Source: Acidobacteriota bacterium | GTDB taxonomy: Bacteria; Acidobacteriota; Blastocatellia; RBC074 | NCBI GenBank assembly: GCA_016710075.1 | Contig: JADJLO010000007.1 | Coordinates: forward strand, 186,001-250,000 | Reading direction: 5' to 3' | Length of the DNA: 64,000 nucleotides | Shown: piece after piece, positions 1-8,872 of the stretch | How the letters are laid out: each line of letters starts with the position of its first letter | Position numbering within the stretch: the first letter of the stretch is position 1 | The notes under the pieces: generated by a model | The model's input: the letters and a program-made list of their open reading frames with translations, nothing else | Told to the model about the DNA's origin: nothing | Databases searched by the model: none | Position numbers and translations under genes: made by a program

Positions 1-34
1 AACTTTAAACTTTAAACTTTAAACCTTAAACCTT
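1..34. repeat. Heptad array H1 (unit CTTTAAA)
   Basis: About five tandem copies of a 7-bp unit (CTTTAAA, later CCTTAAA) are visible on the plus strand. Read on the minus strand it is AAAGTTT (G-type), and it encodes the last residues and the stop codon of the FTR1 permease. It may extend beyond the window edge. Confidence 0.9.
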
Positions 35-791
35 GCATCTTCCTCATCCGGTCTGATGCCCACGCAAATCCCAGCCACCCCATGCAGATTGCGATGATTG
101 AAGTCGAAAACCACTGGCCATACTTCCCGTCCGGAGACCACACTTCAGTCGCCGCATGCAGAGCCTCGCTGTTCGGCAGCAACCCTGCTTCGGTGAATTC
201 ATGAAATGTGTAAATTGCGACCTGTACCAGAAACAGCATCAGAAAGATGCTCGTCACCTGGAAAAACCTTTTCATGTCGATCAGGTGGCCGTATCGCGCC
301 CACGCTACCGCCAGCATCCCTGCCGCTCCCAGACCAATCAAAGCCCCCGCCAGCAACTGACCCTGATTCTTGATCTGCAACAACAGCAACGCGGTCTCCA
401 TTCCCTCCCGCGTTATCATCAGCACAGTGAAGATGAAAACCCCTGAAAACGCCATCAGACTCGTCTTTCCAACCGTCTTTTCATCGAGCTTGTGCTGCAT
501 CTTCTGCTTCAACTTCGGCGCCACCCGCCGCATATGCACGATCAGACTCGCTACAAGTATGATCGCCGCCAGCCCCAGTATCCCCTCCCATAATGCCTGA
601 TTCACTCCCTCTGTCGCCTCGTTGATCCAGTATCCCAACCCCGCACTCAACCCGATCGCTGTCGCTATCGCCCCATACACCGCCAGAACCAACGACTTTT
701 GACCCGTCTTGATCAAATATGAAATGATTATCGCCACGATCAGAAATGCTTCAAACCCCTCTCGCATGACTATCACAAATGCATTCAACAT
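12..791 (-). CDS. FTR1 family iron permease
   Basis: Inner-membrane permease of the FTR1/EfeU (oxidase-dependent iron transporter) family, expected to import iron. Two hallmark REXXE motifs are visible: REGFE at residues 10-14 and REGME at about 128-132, each in a hydrophobic helix, with roughly seven membrane segments in 259 residues. I chose the ATG at 789-791 because GAGGTGAGG lies just upstream; a TTG 39 bases further out would add a charged leader with no good ribosome site. No EfeO or EfeB partner is next to it. The last residues (GLRFKV) and the TAA stop are encoded by a heptad repeat array, so the extreme C-terminus is probably not conserved. Substrate (Fe2+ or Fe3+) is inferred from the family only. 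Confidence 0.9.
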   Translation of the reverse strand: MLNAFVIVMREGFEAFLIVAIIISYLIKTGQKSLVLAVYGAIATAIGLSAGLGYWINEATEGVNQALWEGILGLAAIILVASLIVHMRRVAPKLKQKMQHKLDEKTVGKTSLMAFSGVFIFTVLMITREGMETALLLLQIKNQGQLLAGALIGLGAAGMLAVAWARYGHLIDMKRFFQVTSIFLMLFLVQVAIYTFHEFTEAGLLPNSEALHAATEVWSPDGKYGQWFSTSIIAICMGWLGFAWASDRMRKMQGLRFKV

Positions 792-929
792 CCGTTTCCT
801 CACCTCTTCCCTGGTTTTTTTTATTCTCAATTCGAAATTTGATTGTATTCTAAATGAAAATGGATTTCAAATTGAGCTTAAGACTGGAGAGGGTCTGGGA
901 GGAGGAAATTTTTGATGGAGATAGTAAGG

Positions 930-2522
930 TTATTTGGAAATCACATCGCTGATGAGGGAAAAGCGTAGTTCGCCGAATCTTGTGCGGGCGGCGATATAGA
1001 GGGGGAGTTTTCTGGAATCGTTTGAGATCCAGGTTTGAGCGAGGAGAGAATTGGCGGGTGAAGGAGCGTAGATATCGAGTCGGGTGGCGTCGCGATTGCC
1101 GAGAGGGCCGCCAATGGTTTCGATGCCGGCAATTTTGATAGTGACGGCCTGGAGACGGTTATTGGCATCGAGGAAGAAGAAGTTGTAATTTTCACCGACC
1201 TTGAGATCTGCCGCACGGACGGCATAAAAGAGAGAGATGATGTCGAAAGTGTAGGGTTGAAGTGCGACATCGCCGCCTGTTGACAAGGAAGCAAGGCGTT
1301 TGGAAGGGTCGTAGGCAGTTGAGACGAGTTTCTGCCTTTTGCCCTCGGTCAGTCGCAGGTCGGTTCTGAGTGGAATCAGAGAGTCGGCCAGGGCATAGGT
1401 GCTGATGCGATCATTGACGTTGATGACTGAACGGGCGACACCTGTTGAAGTAGCTTCGCCATAAAATTCGAAGACGCGATTATTACCGAGCATTCCCTGC
1501 TGCCTGACTTCGAAACTGGCTCTGCCGACGGAAGAGAAGTTGCCCCATGAAATATCGTAATTGAGTCTTTCGCCGACGCCGAAGGGGAGTACCCTGGGTC
1601 TGGCGCTGCCGTTGAGACCTGGCGGAGTATTGCCGGACTCGTCGGTGAGGGTTCTGAAAGCCGATACTGACGAGAGGGGTTTGACGGTGACCGTGGCGCT
1701 GCTGAGTTCCGCGCGGACTTCGCCAAACGGGAGTTTCGCGGTGATCAGGACAGGGATCTTCCGGGCATCATCGGTAAACCAGACGAGGGCGCGGTACCTG
1801 CTGAGCTTCTTCTGGGGAGAGAACCTGACGCAGACAGTGTTATAGGTTCCGTTCTGAGTGGTGATTCGATCACGGGTTTTTACTTCAGCTTCGACTTCGA
1901 TCAGTTCTTTTGAGTAAAGGACGGTGTGTTTCTGTTTTCCTTCCTCAAAAAGCGATCTCATTCGCAGGCCATAGATCATCGAGGTCAGATCGAAAGTGCC
2001 GGGTTGGATGGCGGTCATGCTCTGGTCGGAATGGATGGCCTGCTGAGAGGAGTAATCGAAAACGATGGTTTCCTCAGACTGCTTCTGGCCGTGGCGTATG
2101 GAATTGACGGACCTGTAAGGGATGCCGGTTTTGGTGCTGATATACGAAGTGTACTGGTCGTCTATTTCGCCAAAAAGAGATCTCACCTGACCGAGAGTTT
2201 CAAGTTTTGTGGTGACCTGAAAGCTGTCCAGGCCGTAGAACTGGCCTCTTTCCGCGACCTCCATGTCGAGACGCGCCGAGACGGGAAAGCTCGACCACGT
2301 GATGTTATATGACAGGTGTTCGCCGATTGGAAAGGGCTGTCCATCAGGCAGGGAGGGCAGGGAGGGCAGGGCAGTGGAGTTCACCGCAGTCTTTGTGGAG
2401 ACCGGCCTTGGCGGCGGAGTCAGGGCTCCGGACTGCTGTGCATAAAGTTTGAGCCCGACGCTGACTGCGCCGATGACCATCAACCCGATAATAACTCTGC
2501 GAAATGAATTCAGGAACGACAT
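930..2522 (-). CDS. Exported protein with two tandem DUF3108 domains
   Basis: A 530-residue protein with an N-terminal hydrophobic segment (about residues 10-28, ending at LYAQQ), so it is probably exported to the periplasm or outer membrane. Two homologous halves are visible: residues ~60-290, opening with FPIGEHLSYNITW, and ~305-528, opening with FGVGERLNYDISW. Both match the DUF3108 pattern of a beta-rich fold beginning G-E-x-L-x-Y-x-I-x-W. DUF3108 function is unknown; related proteins are exported and often annotated as outer-membrane-associated. Family members usually carry one domain, so the duplication is notable. It starts with ATG and lies 17 bases downstream of pyrF in the same direction, so it may be co-transcribed with the pyr genes. 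Confidence 0.8.
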   Translation of the reverse strand: MSFLNSFRRVIIGLMVIGAVSVGLKLYAQQSGALTPPPRPVSTKTAVNSTALPSLPSLPDGQPFPIGEHLSYNITWSSFPVSARLDMEVAERGQFYGLDSFQVTTKLETLGQVRSLFGEIDDQYTSYISTKTGIPYRSVNSIRHGQKQSEETIVFDYSSQQAIHSDQSMTAIQPGTFDLTSMIYGLRMRSLFEEGKQKHTVLYSKELIEVEAEVKTRDRITTQNGTYNTVCVRFSPQKKLSRYRALVWFTDDARKIPVLITAKLPFGEVRAELSSATVTVKPLSSVSAFRTLTDESGNTPPGLNGSARPRVLPFGVGERLNYDISWGNFSSVGRASFEVRQQGMLGNNRVFEFYGEATSTGVARSVINVNDRISTYALADSLIPLRTDLRLTEGKRQKLVSTAYDPSKRLASLSTGGDVALQPYTFDIISLFYAVRAADLKVGENYNFFFLDANNRLQAVTIKIAGIETIGGPLGNRDATRLDIYAPSPANSLLAQTWISNDSRKLPLYIAARTRFGELRFSLISDVISK

Positions 2523-2539
2523 TTAATAACAAATCCGCC

Positions 2540-3277
2540 TTAGTGCTGAAGTCCGGGGTGTGGGGGCGAGCTATTTTGCCTCAACTCGGGCTCGATTTCC
2601 TCAAAAATTTTCTGAGCGGCGATGTAAGGATCGACCGCTGCGATAATGGGTCTTCCGACGACGATGAGATTGGCGCCGGATCGTATTGCTTGAGCCGGAG
2701 TCATGACCCTGCTTTGATCATCGAGTGCCGATCCGGCCGGCCGGACACCGGGAGTAAGGATGACGAATGCCGGATTCCCCACGGCTTTCCTGATCGGAGC
2801 AATTTCGTGAGGAGAAGCCACTACACCATCGATTCCGGATTCATCGCACAAACGTGCCAGGCGGACCACTTCATCTTCTATTCTCATTTCAATGCCGATC
2901 TCATTCAGGGAATCCTGTGTGTGACTGGTCAGCACTGTGACACCAAGGATGATCGGGCGCGTTATTCTCTCACGCTCTACCGCCTCAGTTACAGTCTCAA
3001 CGGTAGTTTTCATCATTTTTGTGCCGCCGAGAGCGTGGAGGTTGAAAATGCTGACTCCGAGCCGTGCGGCTTCAACACCAGCCTTTGCAACGGTGTTGGG
3101 TATATCGTGATACTTGAGGTCGAGAAACACTTTTTCGCCGAGGGAAGTGATTTTTCTGACGATCTCGGGGCCTTCGGCGGTGAATAACTGCTTTCCGATC
3201 TTGAACATCCCGACCACGCCGCGCAGCCTGTCAACCAAAGACAATGCCTGGGACGCCGTGTCCACATCGAGAGCCAC
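2540..3277 (-). CDS. pyrF: Orotidine 5'-phosphate decarboxylase
   Basis: Catalyses OMP to UMP, the last step of de novo UMP synthesis. The short type I OMP decarboxylase core is visible: ALDVD at the N-terminus, then the catalytic DLKYHDIPNT motif (Lys and Asp of D-x-K-x-x-D), SPHE, LTPGVRP, and the phosphate-binding IVVGRPI near the C-terminus. The start is uncertain: the annotated GTG sits inside the conserved strand, and in-frame codons just upstream read NPIVVALDV, as expected for the true N-terminus, but the only upstream candidate before a stop is a rare ATT at 3305-3307. It follows pyrD on the same strand after a 230-base gap holding a small hairpin. The C-terminal tail of about 12 residues is extra. 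Confidence 0.93.
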   Translation of the reverse strand: MALDVDTASQALSLVDRLRGVVGMFKIGKQLFTAEGPEIVRKITSLGEKVFLDLKYHDIPNTVAKAGVEAARLGVSIFNLHALGGTKMMKTTVETVTEAVERERITRPIILGVTVLTSHTQDSLNEIGIEMRIEDEVVRLARLCDESGIDGVVASPHEIAPIRKAVGNPAFVILTPGVRPAGSALDDQSRVMTPAQAIRSGANLIVVGRPIIAAVDPYIAAQKIFEEIEPELRQNSSPPHPGLQH

Positions 3278-3441
3278 TACTATCGGGTTGAGAAACCTTG
3301 AATCAATTTTACGTTAATGCTTTTAATAGCTCTTATCCTGTAAATTTTACTGAGGCGGAGTGCAGATCAGGATCAACAACTATGAGCTGATTGTCAGTTG
3401 AAACTGCAATGTTTATCGCGACCTCGCAAAAACCGTAACAC

Positions 3442-3458
3442 GACCTGACCCTCAGGTC
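3442..3458 (-). terminator. Hairpin between pyrD and pyrF
   Basis: A perfect 7-bp inverted repeat, GACCTGA / TCAGGTC with a CCC loop, lies in the 230-base gap between pyrD and pyrF. On the minus strand a T-rich stretch (GGTTTTTG) follows after about ten bases. It could be a weak terminator, an mRNA processing structure or an operator; the sequence does not decide. Confidence 0.35.
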
Positions 3459-3509
3459 AAAGCATGGCAATGGCGAAAACGGGAGTCGAGAACCAGCCCG
3501 ATTCCTGGA

Positions 3510-4444
3510 TCAATTATTGATGATTACTGAGCCCGCCAGTGATGCGATATTTTTCAGACCGTTTTGCCGGCAGTATTCGGCGAGGCCATCGACGATCTTC
3601 ATCGATGCGCCGGGGTCGTAGAAATTTGCCGTTCCGACCTGTACGGCTACAGCGCCGGCGATGATGAATTCGAGAGCGTCTTCAGCCGTCGCGATGCCGC
3701 CGATGCCGATCAGGGGAATTTTGACCGCGCGGAATGCCTGGTAAACACACCTGACGGCGATGGGCTTGATTGCGGGGCCGGAGAGTCCTCCGGTGACGTT
3801 GGCGATTCGTGGTCTGCGGGTATTGATGTCGATCGACATGCCGATGGCGGTGTTGATCAGCGAGAGTGCATCGGCGCCGGCGTCCTCTACCGCGCGGGCG
3901 ATTGACGCCACATCGCTGACATTCGGCGAGAGTTTGACGATGACGGGACGGCTTGAAGCCTTTTGACGGCTGAAGTCACCGCGGCGGCCTGCCGGGCGTC
4001 GTTTGCGAAGCTTTCGCCTCCGGCTTTGACATTAGGGCAGGAGATGTTCAGTTCATAGCCATGGATGCCTTCTCCCTCTTCGAGGATATTGATCGCATCG
4101 ATGTATTCATCGACAGTGTAACCAAACACGTTGGGTATGATCCGGGTGTCGTATCTTCTCAGTTCAGGCAATTTCTCGTCGACGAAAGCCCGTGCGCCGA
4201 TGTTCTGAAGCCCGATCGCATTGAGCATGCCGCCGTGAGTTTCGACGATTCGCCATGGAGCATTGCCGCGCATCGGGCGGGCCGACAGCCCTTTGGTGCA
4301 GATCCCGCCCAGCTTGTTGAGGTCGATCAATCCGGCCATGTCGAGGCCATAGCCGCACGTGCCGCTGGCTGTCAGGACGGGATTGTTGAGTTTAATGCCT
4401 GCGATATCGATTGAGAGCAGGCTTTTGTGATCCTTGTTGTTCAT
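3510..4444 (-). pseudogene. pyrD: Dihydroorotate dehydrogenase B catalytic subunit, apparent frameshift
   Basis: Class 1B dihydroorotate dehydrogenase (dihydroorotate to orotate, FMN enzyme working with PyrK). The N-terminal part runs from the ATG at 4442-4444 and holds the ELNISCPNVK motif, whose Cys (about residue 136) is the class 1 catalytic base. The C-terminal part continues in another frame with KLSPNVSD, VTGGLSGPAIKPIA and GIGGIATAEDA. The frames join at an A-run (plus strand TTTT at 3961-3964): adding one A restores V-K-K-A-S-S-R-P-V-I-V-K. Together they make a full-length enzyme of about 311 residues. The start codon overlaps the Nudix stop as ATGA, indicating translational coupling. 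It may be a sequencing error, a real null allele or, less likely, -1 recoding. Confidence 0.88.
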
Positions 4445-4857
4445 CTTTCGTTGTCGGGGGTGAATTGCAGAAGCATCTTGATGTCGCTCAGGAATGTCAG
4501 CTGCAAGAGAGCTTCTCGGATCGTAAACCATCCGTAGCCTTCGATCTCATCCGATGGTTCGAAGTTGCTTTCGCCGACTGACTCCATGTGCCAGTAAAAG
4601 ACGACTTTGGTTTTGCCGTTGACGGGATATTTGGTGAAGCCTGCGAAATCGGTTATCCGGGTGTCGTAGCCGGTCTCTTCCCGGACTTCACGCTGAGCGG
4701 CATATACCCAGCTCGGGTCGTCAGCATCGATGTGGCCTTTGGGGAATTTCCATGCTCGATCGTCCCGGCTGAGTATCAGCAGCACCTCGCGGCCTTTTTC
4801 TGTCTCGCGCCAGACTATTCCTCCGGCACAGTAATCAAGCTCTATAGATTTATTCAT
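4441..4857 (-). CDS. Nudix hydrolase
   Basis: A 138-residue Nudix-fold pyrophosphohydrolase. The box runs from G41 to G63 and keeps R-E-V-R-E-E-T-G (residues 56-63), which supplies the metal-binding glutamates, but the first part is atypical: the usual GX5E is GHIDADD with an insertion before the helix. The KFPKGHI stretch resembles bis(5'-nucleosyl)-tetraphosphatase and related enzymes, so a dinucleoside polyphosphate is a possible substrate, though this is inference. It is embedded in the pyr cluster between pyrK and pyrD, and its TGA overlaps the pyrD ATG. A house-cleaning role toward nucleotides would fit the context but is not shown. Confidence 0.85.
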   Translation of the reverse strand: MNKSIELDYCAGGIVWRETEKGREVLLILSRDDRAWKFPKGHIDADDPSWVYAAQREVREETGYDTRITDFAGFTKYPVNGKTKVVFYWHMESVGESNFEPSDEIEGYGWFTIREALLQLTFLSDIKMLLQFTPDNER

Positions 4858-4871
4858 TACCTTTTTCCTGA

Positions 4872-4905
4872 ACAGGTTTTGAGTCCCGCCTTCAGGCGGC
4901 TGTTT
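4872..4905. repeat. REP-like palindromic element, copy B
   Basis: Between pyrK and the Nudix gene lies GTTTTGAGTCCCGCCTTCAG followed by GCGG, i.e. the palindrome CCGCC-TTCA-GGCGG preceded by TTTTGAGTCC. The same words, including the trailing TTT.TGAT, recur on the other strand at 54228-54300. In both cases, read in the direction of the upstream gene, the order is GCCTGAAGGCG then GACTCAAAAC. This suggests a dispersed element placed downstream of genes. Confidence 0.6.
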
Positions 4906-4966
4906 CTGATCGCCACGCAGGCCGGCTCAAGGGGGGTACTCAGAACCATTCGTAATCTTTCTTCCG

Positions 4967-5662
4967 CTACCAGTGGAGATCCCTGCTCCAGAAGACGGGG
5001 CCGTCAGTACAGACCTTCTTGTAAACAAAACCTTCGGGGCAGTCGTCTTTGACGGCAACTGCGCAGCCAACGCAGATGCCGAACCCGCAAGCCATCGGTG
5101 ATTCGAGCGACAACTGAGCCGGGACAGCGTAGTCATCAGCAATTTGAGATACGCGATGAAGCATCGGATCGGGTCCACAGGCATAGATGATCGACGGTTT
5201 GCCTGCGAGGGACTTCAGATGGCTTTCCAGCGGTGCAGTTACAAAACCATGCTCGCCAAAGCTTCCATCGACGGTTGCTGCGAAGACATTGTGATGAGGG
5301 AGAATCGTGGCGAAATCATCCAGACCGCAGAGGTCTCCACGGCTCGCCCCGCCGATGAACAGTTTGGTCTCGATGCCCTTGTTCAACAGCTCCAATGCGA
5401 GCATAAAGAGCGCTGCCGATCCGACGCCGCCGGCTACGAGCAGCGCCTCGCGTCCTGATGCCGCTTCGAGATCGTAGCTGTTGCCGAGCGACCCCAGGAA
5501 ATCAACCTTGTCTCCAGGTTCGAGTTTTGCAAGCATCTGAGTGCCGCGACCCATGACCTGATAGATGAAATCGGCTCTGACGGCCTCTTCATCCGAACTG
5601 CTCTGGTAATAAGCCATGGCGCGGCGCAGCAGCGGCTCGAAATGAACATGGGGTTTAAGCAT
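4967..5662 (-). CDS. pyrK: Dihydroorotate dehydrogenase electron transfer subunit, 5'-truncated
   Basis: PyrK carries FAD and a [2Fe-2S] cluster and passes electrons from PyrD to NAD+. Visible are the nucleotide-binding GGVGSAAL, IYACGPDPML, and the cluster motif CGFGICVGC with a further Cys in KKVCTDGPVF. The protein begins abnormally: the ATG at 5660-5662 is preceded in frame by G-Q-F-A, so the conserved family motif PGQFxML is present, but the frame closes after ten codons inside a heptad repeat. About 30-40 N-terminal residues of the FAD-domain barrel, normal in PyrK (~250-270 aa), are missing. The break coincides with the stop codon of the RND pump gene immediately upstream, so the gene may be non-functional or moved. 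Confidence 0.85.
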   Translation of the reverse strand: MLKPHVHFEPLLRRAMAYYQSSSDEEAVRADFIYQVMGRGTQMLAKLEPGDKVDFLGSLGNSYDLEAASGREALLVAGGVGSAALFMLALELLNKGIETKLFIGGASRGDLCGLDDFATILPHHNVFAATVDGSFGEHGFVTAPLESHLKSLAGKPSIIYACGPDPMLHRVSQIADDYAVPAQLSLESPMACGFGICVGCAVAVKDDCPEGFVYKKVCTDGPVFWSRDLHW

Positions 5663-5672
5663 GGCGAACTGG

Positions 5673-5692
5673 CCCTTAAACTTTAAACTTCC
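5673..5692. repeat. Heptad array H2 at RND stop / pyrK break
   Basis: Two to three 7-bp units (CCTTAAA, CTTTAAA) on the plus strand; G-type on the minus strand. It contains the TAA stop of the RND pump (GAA GTT TAA) and abuts the broken 5' end of pyrK. Confidence 0.8.
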
Positions 5693-8600
5693 TCAGATGG
5701 TTTACTTCTAGCGCCGTAGCGAAGGAAAAGCGCCGGCATAAGAAACAGGTTGAGCAGTGTGGAAGTAATCAGCCCGCCCAGGATGACTGTAGCCATAGGG
5801 AATTCGATCTCCTGACCGGGCTTGAAGCCTCCAAAAGCGATGGGAACCAGCGCCAGAGCCGTGACTGATGCGGTCATCAGTATAGGGGCGAGCCGCTCCT
5901 CAGAGCCACGCATCACAAGTTCCATCCCGAAAGGTTGTGATTCTTCGGTTTCCAGATGGCGATAATGGCTGACGAGCATGATGCCGTTGCGGGCCGCAAT
6001 ACCGAGGACTGTTACAAAGCCGATGAGCGATCCGAGTGACAGCACCCCTCCGCTGAGGAATGCTCCTATCACGCCGCCGACCAGAGCGAATGGGAATGTG
6101 ATAAAGACGAGCAGCGTCAGTCGCATTTCATTGAAATCGGTGTAGAGCAGCATGAGTATGCCGAGGAAAGAGAGAGTGGCAAATGCCAGCAATCTGTTGC
6201 GGGATTCCTGTCGTGCAGCATATTCGCCGAGGAATTCGGGGTGATAACCGCGATCATAATTGAGACTTCGCACTTTACTCTCTATCTCGCGTGCCACGCT
6301 GCCAAGGTCGCGACCGGAAACGTCACATGTGACATCGATCCGGCGTGAATTGTTCTCGTGCTGCACGATATTAGGCGTTGGAGCGATGCTGAGATCCGCG
6401 ACGTCACTGAGTCTAACCGTACCGCCCGAGGGCGTGTTGATGAGAATTGCACGGAGCGATCCTGTATCAACCCTAAGCCTTTCAGCGCCCCAGACAACTA
6501 CGTCATAAGCTTTCTGCTCATCGTAAACTTCTCCGACTTTCTGCCCCTTGATGAAGGTAGCTGCCGCACGACGGACATCACCCGGGTTAAGCCCCATGCG
6601 CGCCAGGGCATCAAGTCGCAGTCTCAACTCGATCTGAGGCACAAGTACCTGAGGTTCCAGTTTGAGGTTGGTTACTCCATTGATTTTGGACATCGTCGAC
6701 TGGATCTCTGCGGCTTTCGATCGCAGTGTCTCCAGATTCGGGCCGTAAAGGCGCACGACGATAGCCGCGCTGGATCCGCTCAATACTTCCTTCGTGCGTT
6801 CTTTGAGATATGTCAGCACATCGCGATAAAGACCGGGATAGCCATTGACAACCTCATTGATGCGAGAGACCGTTTTGTCGTAGTCCGCCTTTGGATCGAT
6901 GCTGATCCACAATTCGGTGAAGTTTGGACCGACAACCTCATCGGCAACCTCGGCGCGGCCGATGTGAGAGCCGAAATTGCGCACGCCGGGAATCGATCGC
7001 AGTTCACGGCTGACAGCGATCACGCTGCGCGTCATTCCTTCGAGAGATGTTCCGGGCTTGCCTACCCAGTGCATGAGAAAGTCTGTTTCCTTGAATTCGG
7101 GAAAGAACTCTTCACCCAGAAATGGAAAAGCCGCCGTCGCGCCGATAAAGACCAGAAACATCGAAGCGACAGCCAGTCGAGGTCGATTGACTATGGCCGG
7201 CAAGACCTTGCGGTAGGCGCTTTTCAGATAAATAGTCAGCGGTGATTCGCGTTTTGAGACTGATTCACCGGGAAGCAGCAGCAGCGACATCGCAGGTGTA
7301 AGCGTGAGTGCGACGGCGAGCGATGCGATCACGGCCAGCACGTATGACATGGCCAGTGGACGGAAGAACGATCCGGCAAGCCCATCCAGCAGGAAAATCG
7401 GCAGAAAGACGAGCACGATTATGAGTGTGGCATAGACAATCGCGCTGCGGACTTCGAGAGAAGCTTTGAGGACGACGATAAAGCTCGATTCAGGGTGATC
7501 GGACGATCGATTGATCTTTAATCGCCGCTGAATATTTTCGACGTCTATGATCGCGTCATCAACCACCTCGCCCAGAGCGAGAATCAGTCCCGCCAGGATC
7601 ATAGTATTAACCGTGCTGCCGGTGTAATGAAGCACGAGACCGGCGGCGATGAGAGATAACGGGATCGCGGTCAGGCTGATGAATGCCGTACGCCAGTCAT
7701 AAAGAAAGATCGACAGCACCACAATCACCAGCAGACAGCCGATCAGCAGAGCTTTATTCAAATTGGCCAGAGCCATCTCGATGAATGTGGCGGGGCGAAA
7801 GATGGTCGTATCGATCTCGATTCCGCTCAGACCGGGTCTCAATTCATTGAGAGCTGCTTCGACATTACGGCTGACGTCGAGTGTATTTCCCTGAGGCTGT
7901 TTTTCGACAATCAGCAGCAGCCCCGGCTTGTCGTTGATGACTGCATCGCCGATGGGAGGCGGAAAACCTTCGCGGACATCGGCTATTTCGCCCAGTCTCA
8001 ACGGAGCTGTGAATCCGGACGTTTTTGGAGCTGCCGGAACGGCATTACGACTGGTGGGCACCTCAACTTTTGCCAGATCCTCAACGGTTTGGACCGGCTG
8101 GATGTTTGTGACGGAGAGCCGCTGGTTTGGGGTGTCAATGAAACCGCCGGTTTCCGGTGTGACTGCATCTCTGGCGGATTTGACGACAGCATCCAGCGTG
8201 ACATTGTGTGAGCGCAGCCGGTCAGGATCGACCAATACCTGAAACTGCCTGTCACGTTCTCCCCAGATTGCCACATTTGCGACACCCGGCACAGCCATCA
8301 GTCGCGGCCGTATCGTCCAGCGTGCAAGATCGGTCATATCCATCTGGGAAAGCGTCGCAGACGAAAGGCCGATCTTCATAACTCTGCTTGTTGACGACAA
8401 AGGAGACAGAATTACCGGAGACCGCGAGACTGAAGGCAGACGGCTGGCAGCCAGCGCCAGCCTCTCCTGGACAAGTTGCCGGGCAGTCATCAGGTTCATT
8501 CCGGGCTGAAAGATCAAAACCACGGATGAAAGGCCCAGTACGGATTTGGATCGCAGCGTTTTGAGAGATGTCAGGCCATTGAGCGAGTTTTCTATCGGGA

Positions 8601-8799
8601 CGGTTACAAGGTTTTCCACCTCCGTTGTGGAGAGCCCCGGTGCTTCGGTCTGTATCTCAACCAGCGGCGGCGCGAATTCCGGAAAAACGTCAAGCTGAGT
8701 CGAACGCAGTGTGCGAATTCCAACTATCATCAGAAGGATCGCAAGAATGACCACGATCCCACGCAAACGCAGCGCTGACGAAACTATATAACTGAGCAT
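5683..8799 (-). CDS. Efflux RND transporter permease, CusA/CzcA-like
   Basis: A 1038-residue inner-membrane proton-driven pump of the heavy-metal/hydrophobe RND superfamily. One N-terminal membrane helix (LRLRGIVVILAILLMIVGI) is followed by a large periplasmic porter domain, a helix bundle around residues 330-540 with the motif LALGEVVDDAIIDVENIQ (acidic proton-relay residues in TM4), a second porter domain and a C-terminal bundle around 860-1025. The acidic EVVDD motif matches CusA/CzcA-type pumps rather than AcrB drug pumps. It is the last gene of a tolC-adaptor-pump operon. The metal or other substrate cannot be read from the sequence. The final codon and stop are formed by a heptad repeat, and pyrK follows directly. 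Confidence 0.92.
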   Translation of the reverse strand: MLSYIVSSALRLRGIVVILAILLMIVGIRTLRSTQLDVFPEFAPPLVEIQTEAPGLSTTEVENLVTVPIENSLNGLTSLKTLRSKSVLGLSSVVLIFQPGMNLMTARQLVQERLALAASRLPSVSRSPVILSPLSSTSRVMKIGLSSATLSQMDMTDLARWTIRPRLMAVPGVANVAIWGERDRQFQVLVDPDRLRSHNVTLDAVVKSARDAVTPETGGFIDTPNQRLSVTNIQPVQTVEDLAKVEVPTSRNAVPAAPKTSGFTAPLRLGEIADVREGFPPPIGDAVINDKPGLLLIVEKQPQGNTLDVSRNVEAALNELRPGLSGIEIDTTIFRPATFIEMALANLNKALLIGCLLVIVVLSIFLYDWRTAFISLTAIPLSLIAAGLVLHYTGSTVNTMILAGLILALGEVVDDAIIDVENIQRRLKINRSSDHPESSFIVVLKASLEVRSAIVYATLIIVLVFLPIFLLDGLAGSFFRPLAMSYVLAVIASLAVALTLTPAMSLLLLPGESVSKRESPLTIYLKSAYRKVLPAIVNRPRLAVASMFLVFIGATAAFPFLGEEFFPEFKETDFLMHWVGKPGTSLEGMTRSVIAVSRELRSIPGVRNFGSHIGRAEVADEVVGPNFTELWISIDPKADYDKTVSRINEVVNGYPGLYRDVLTYLKERTKEVLSGSSAAIVVRLYGPNLETLRSKAAEIQSTMSKINGVTNLKLEPQVLVPQIELRLRLDALARMGLNPGDVRRAAATFIKGQKVGEVYDEQKAYDVVVWGAERLRVDTGSLRAILINTPSGGTVRLSDVADLSIAPTPNIVQHENNSRRIDVTCDVSGRDLGSVAREIESKVRSLNYDRGYHPEFLGEYAARQESRNRLLAFATLSFLGILMLLYTDFNEMRLTLLVFITFPFALVGGVIGAFLSGGVLSLGSLIGFVTVLGIAARNGIMLVSHYRHLETEESQPFGMELVMRGSEERLAPILMTASVTALALVPIAFGGFKPGQEIEFPMATVILGGLITSTLLNLFLMPALFLRYGARSKPSEEV

Positions 8800-8872
8800 C
8801 TGGTTATCAACCTGAAAAGGAGAGAGGGTTTGAATTGCCGTGTCAGAGCAGGTAAAGAGCGTTAACCGATCT

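Noticed and set aside
1..34. Heptad arrays considered as CRISPR or direct-repeat att sites
   Set aside because: Units are 7 bp, contiguous and without spacers, and no cas genes, integrase or phage genes are near.
3961..3964. Programmed -1 frameshifting as the cause of the split pyrD
   Set aside because: No canonical X-XXY-YYZ heptamer and no obvious downstream stimulator; a homopolymer indel is simpler. Kept only as a minor option.
6358..7245. 295-codon plus-strand frame inside the RND pump
   Set aside because: Antisense shadow of a complete, conserved pump gene.
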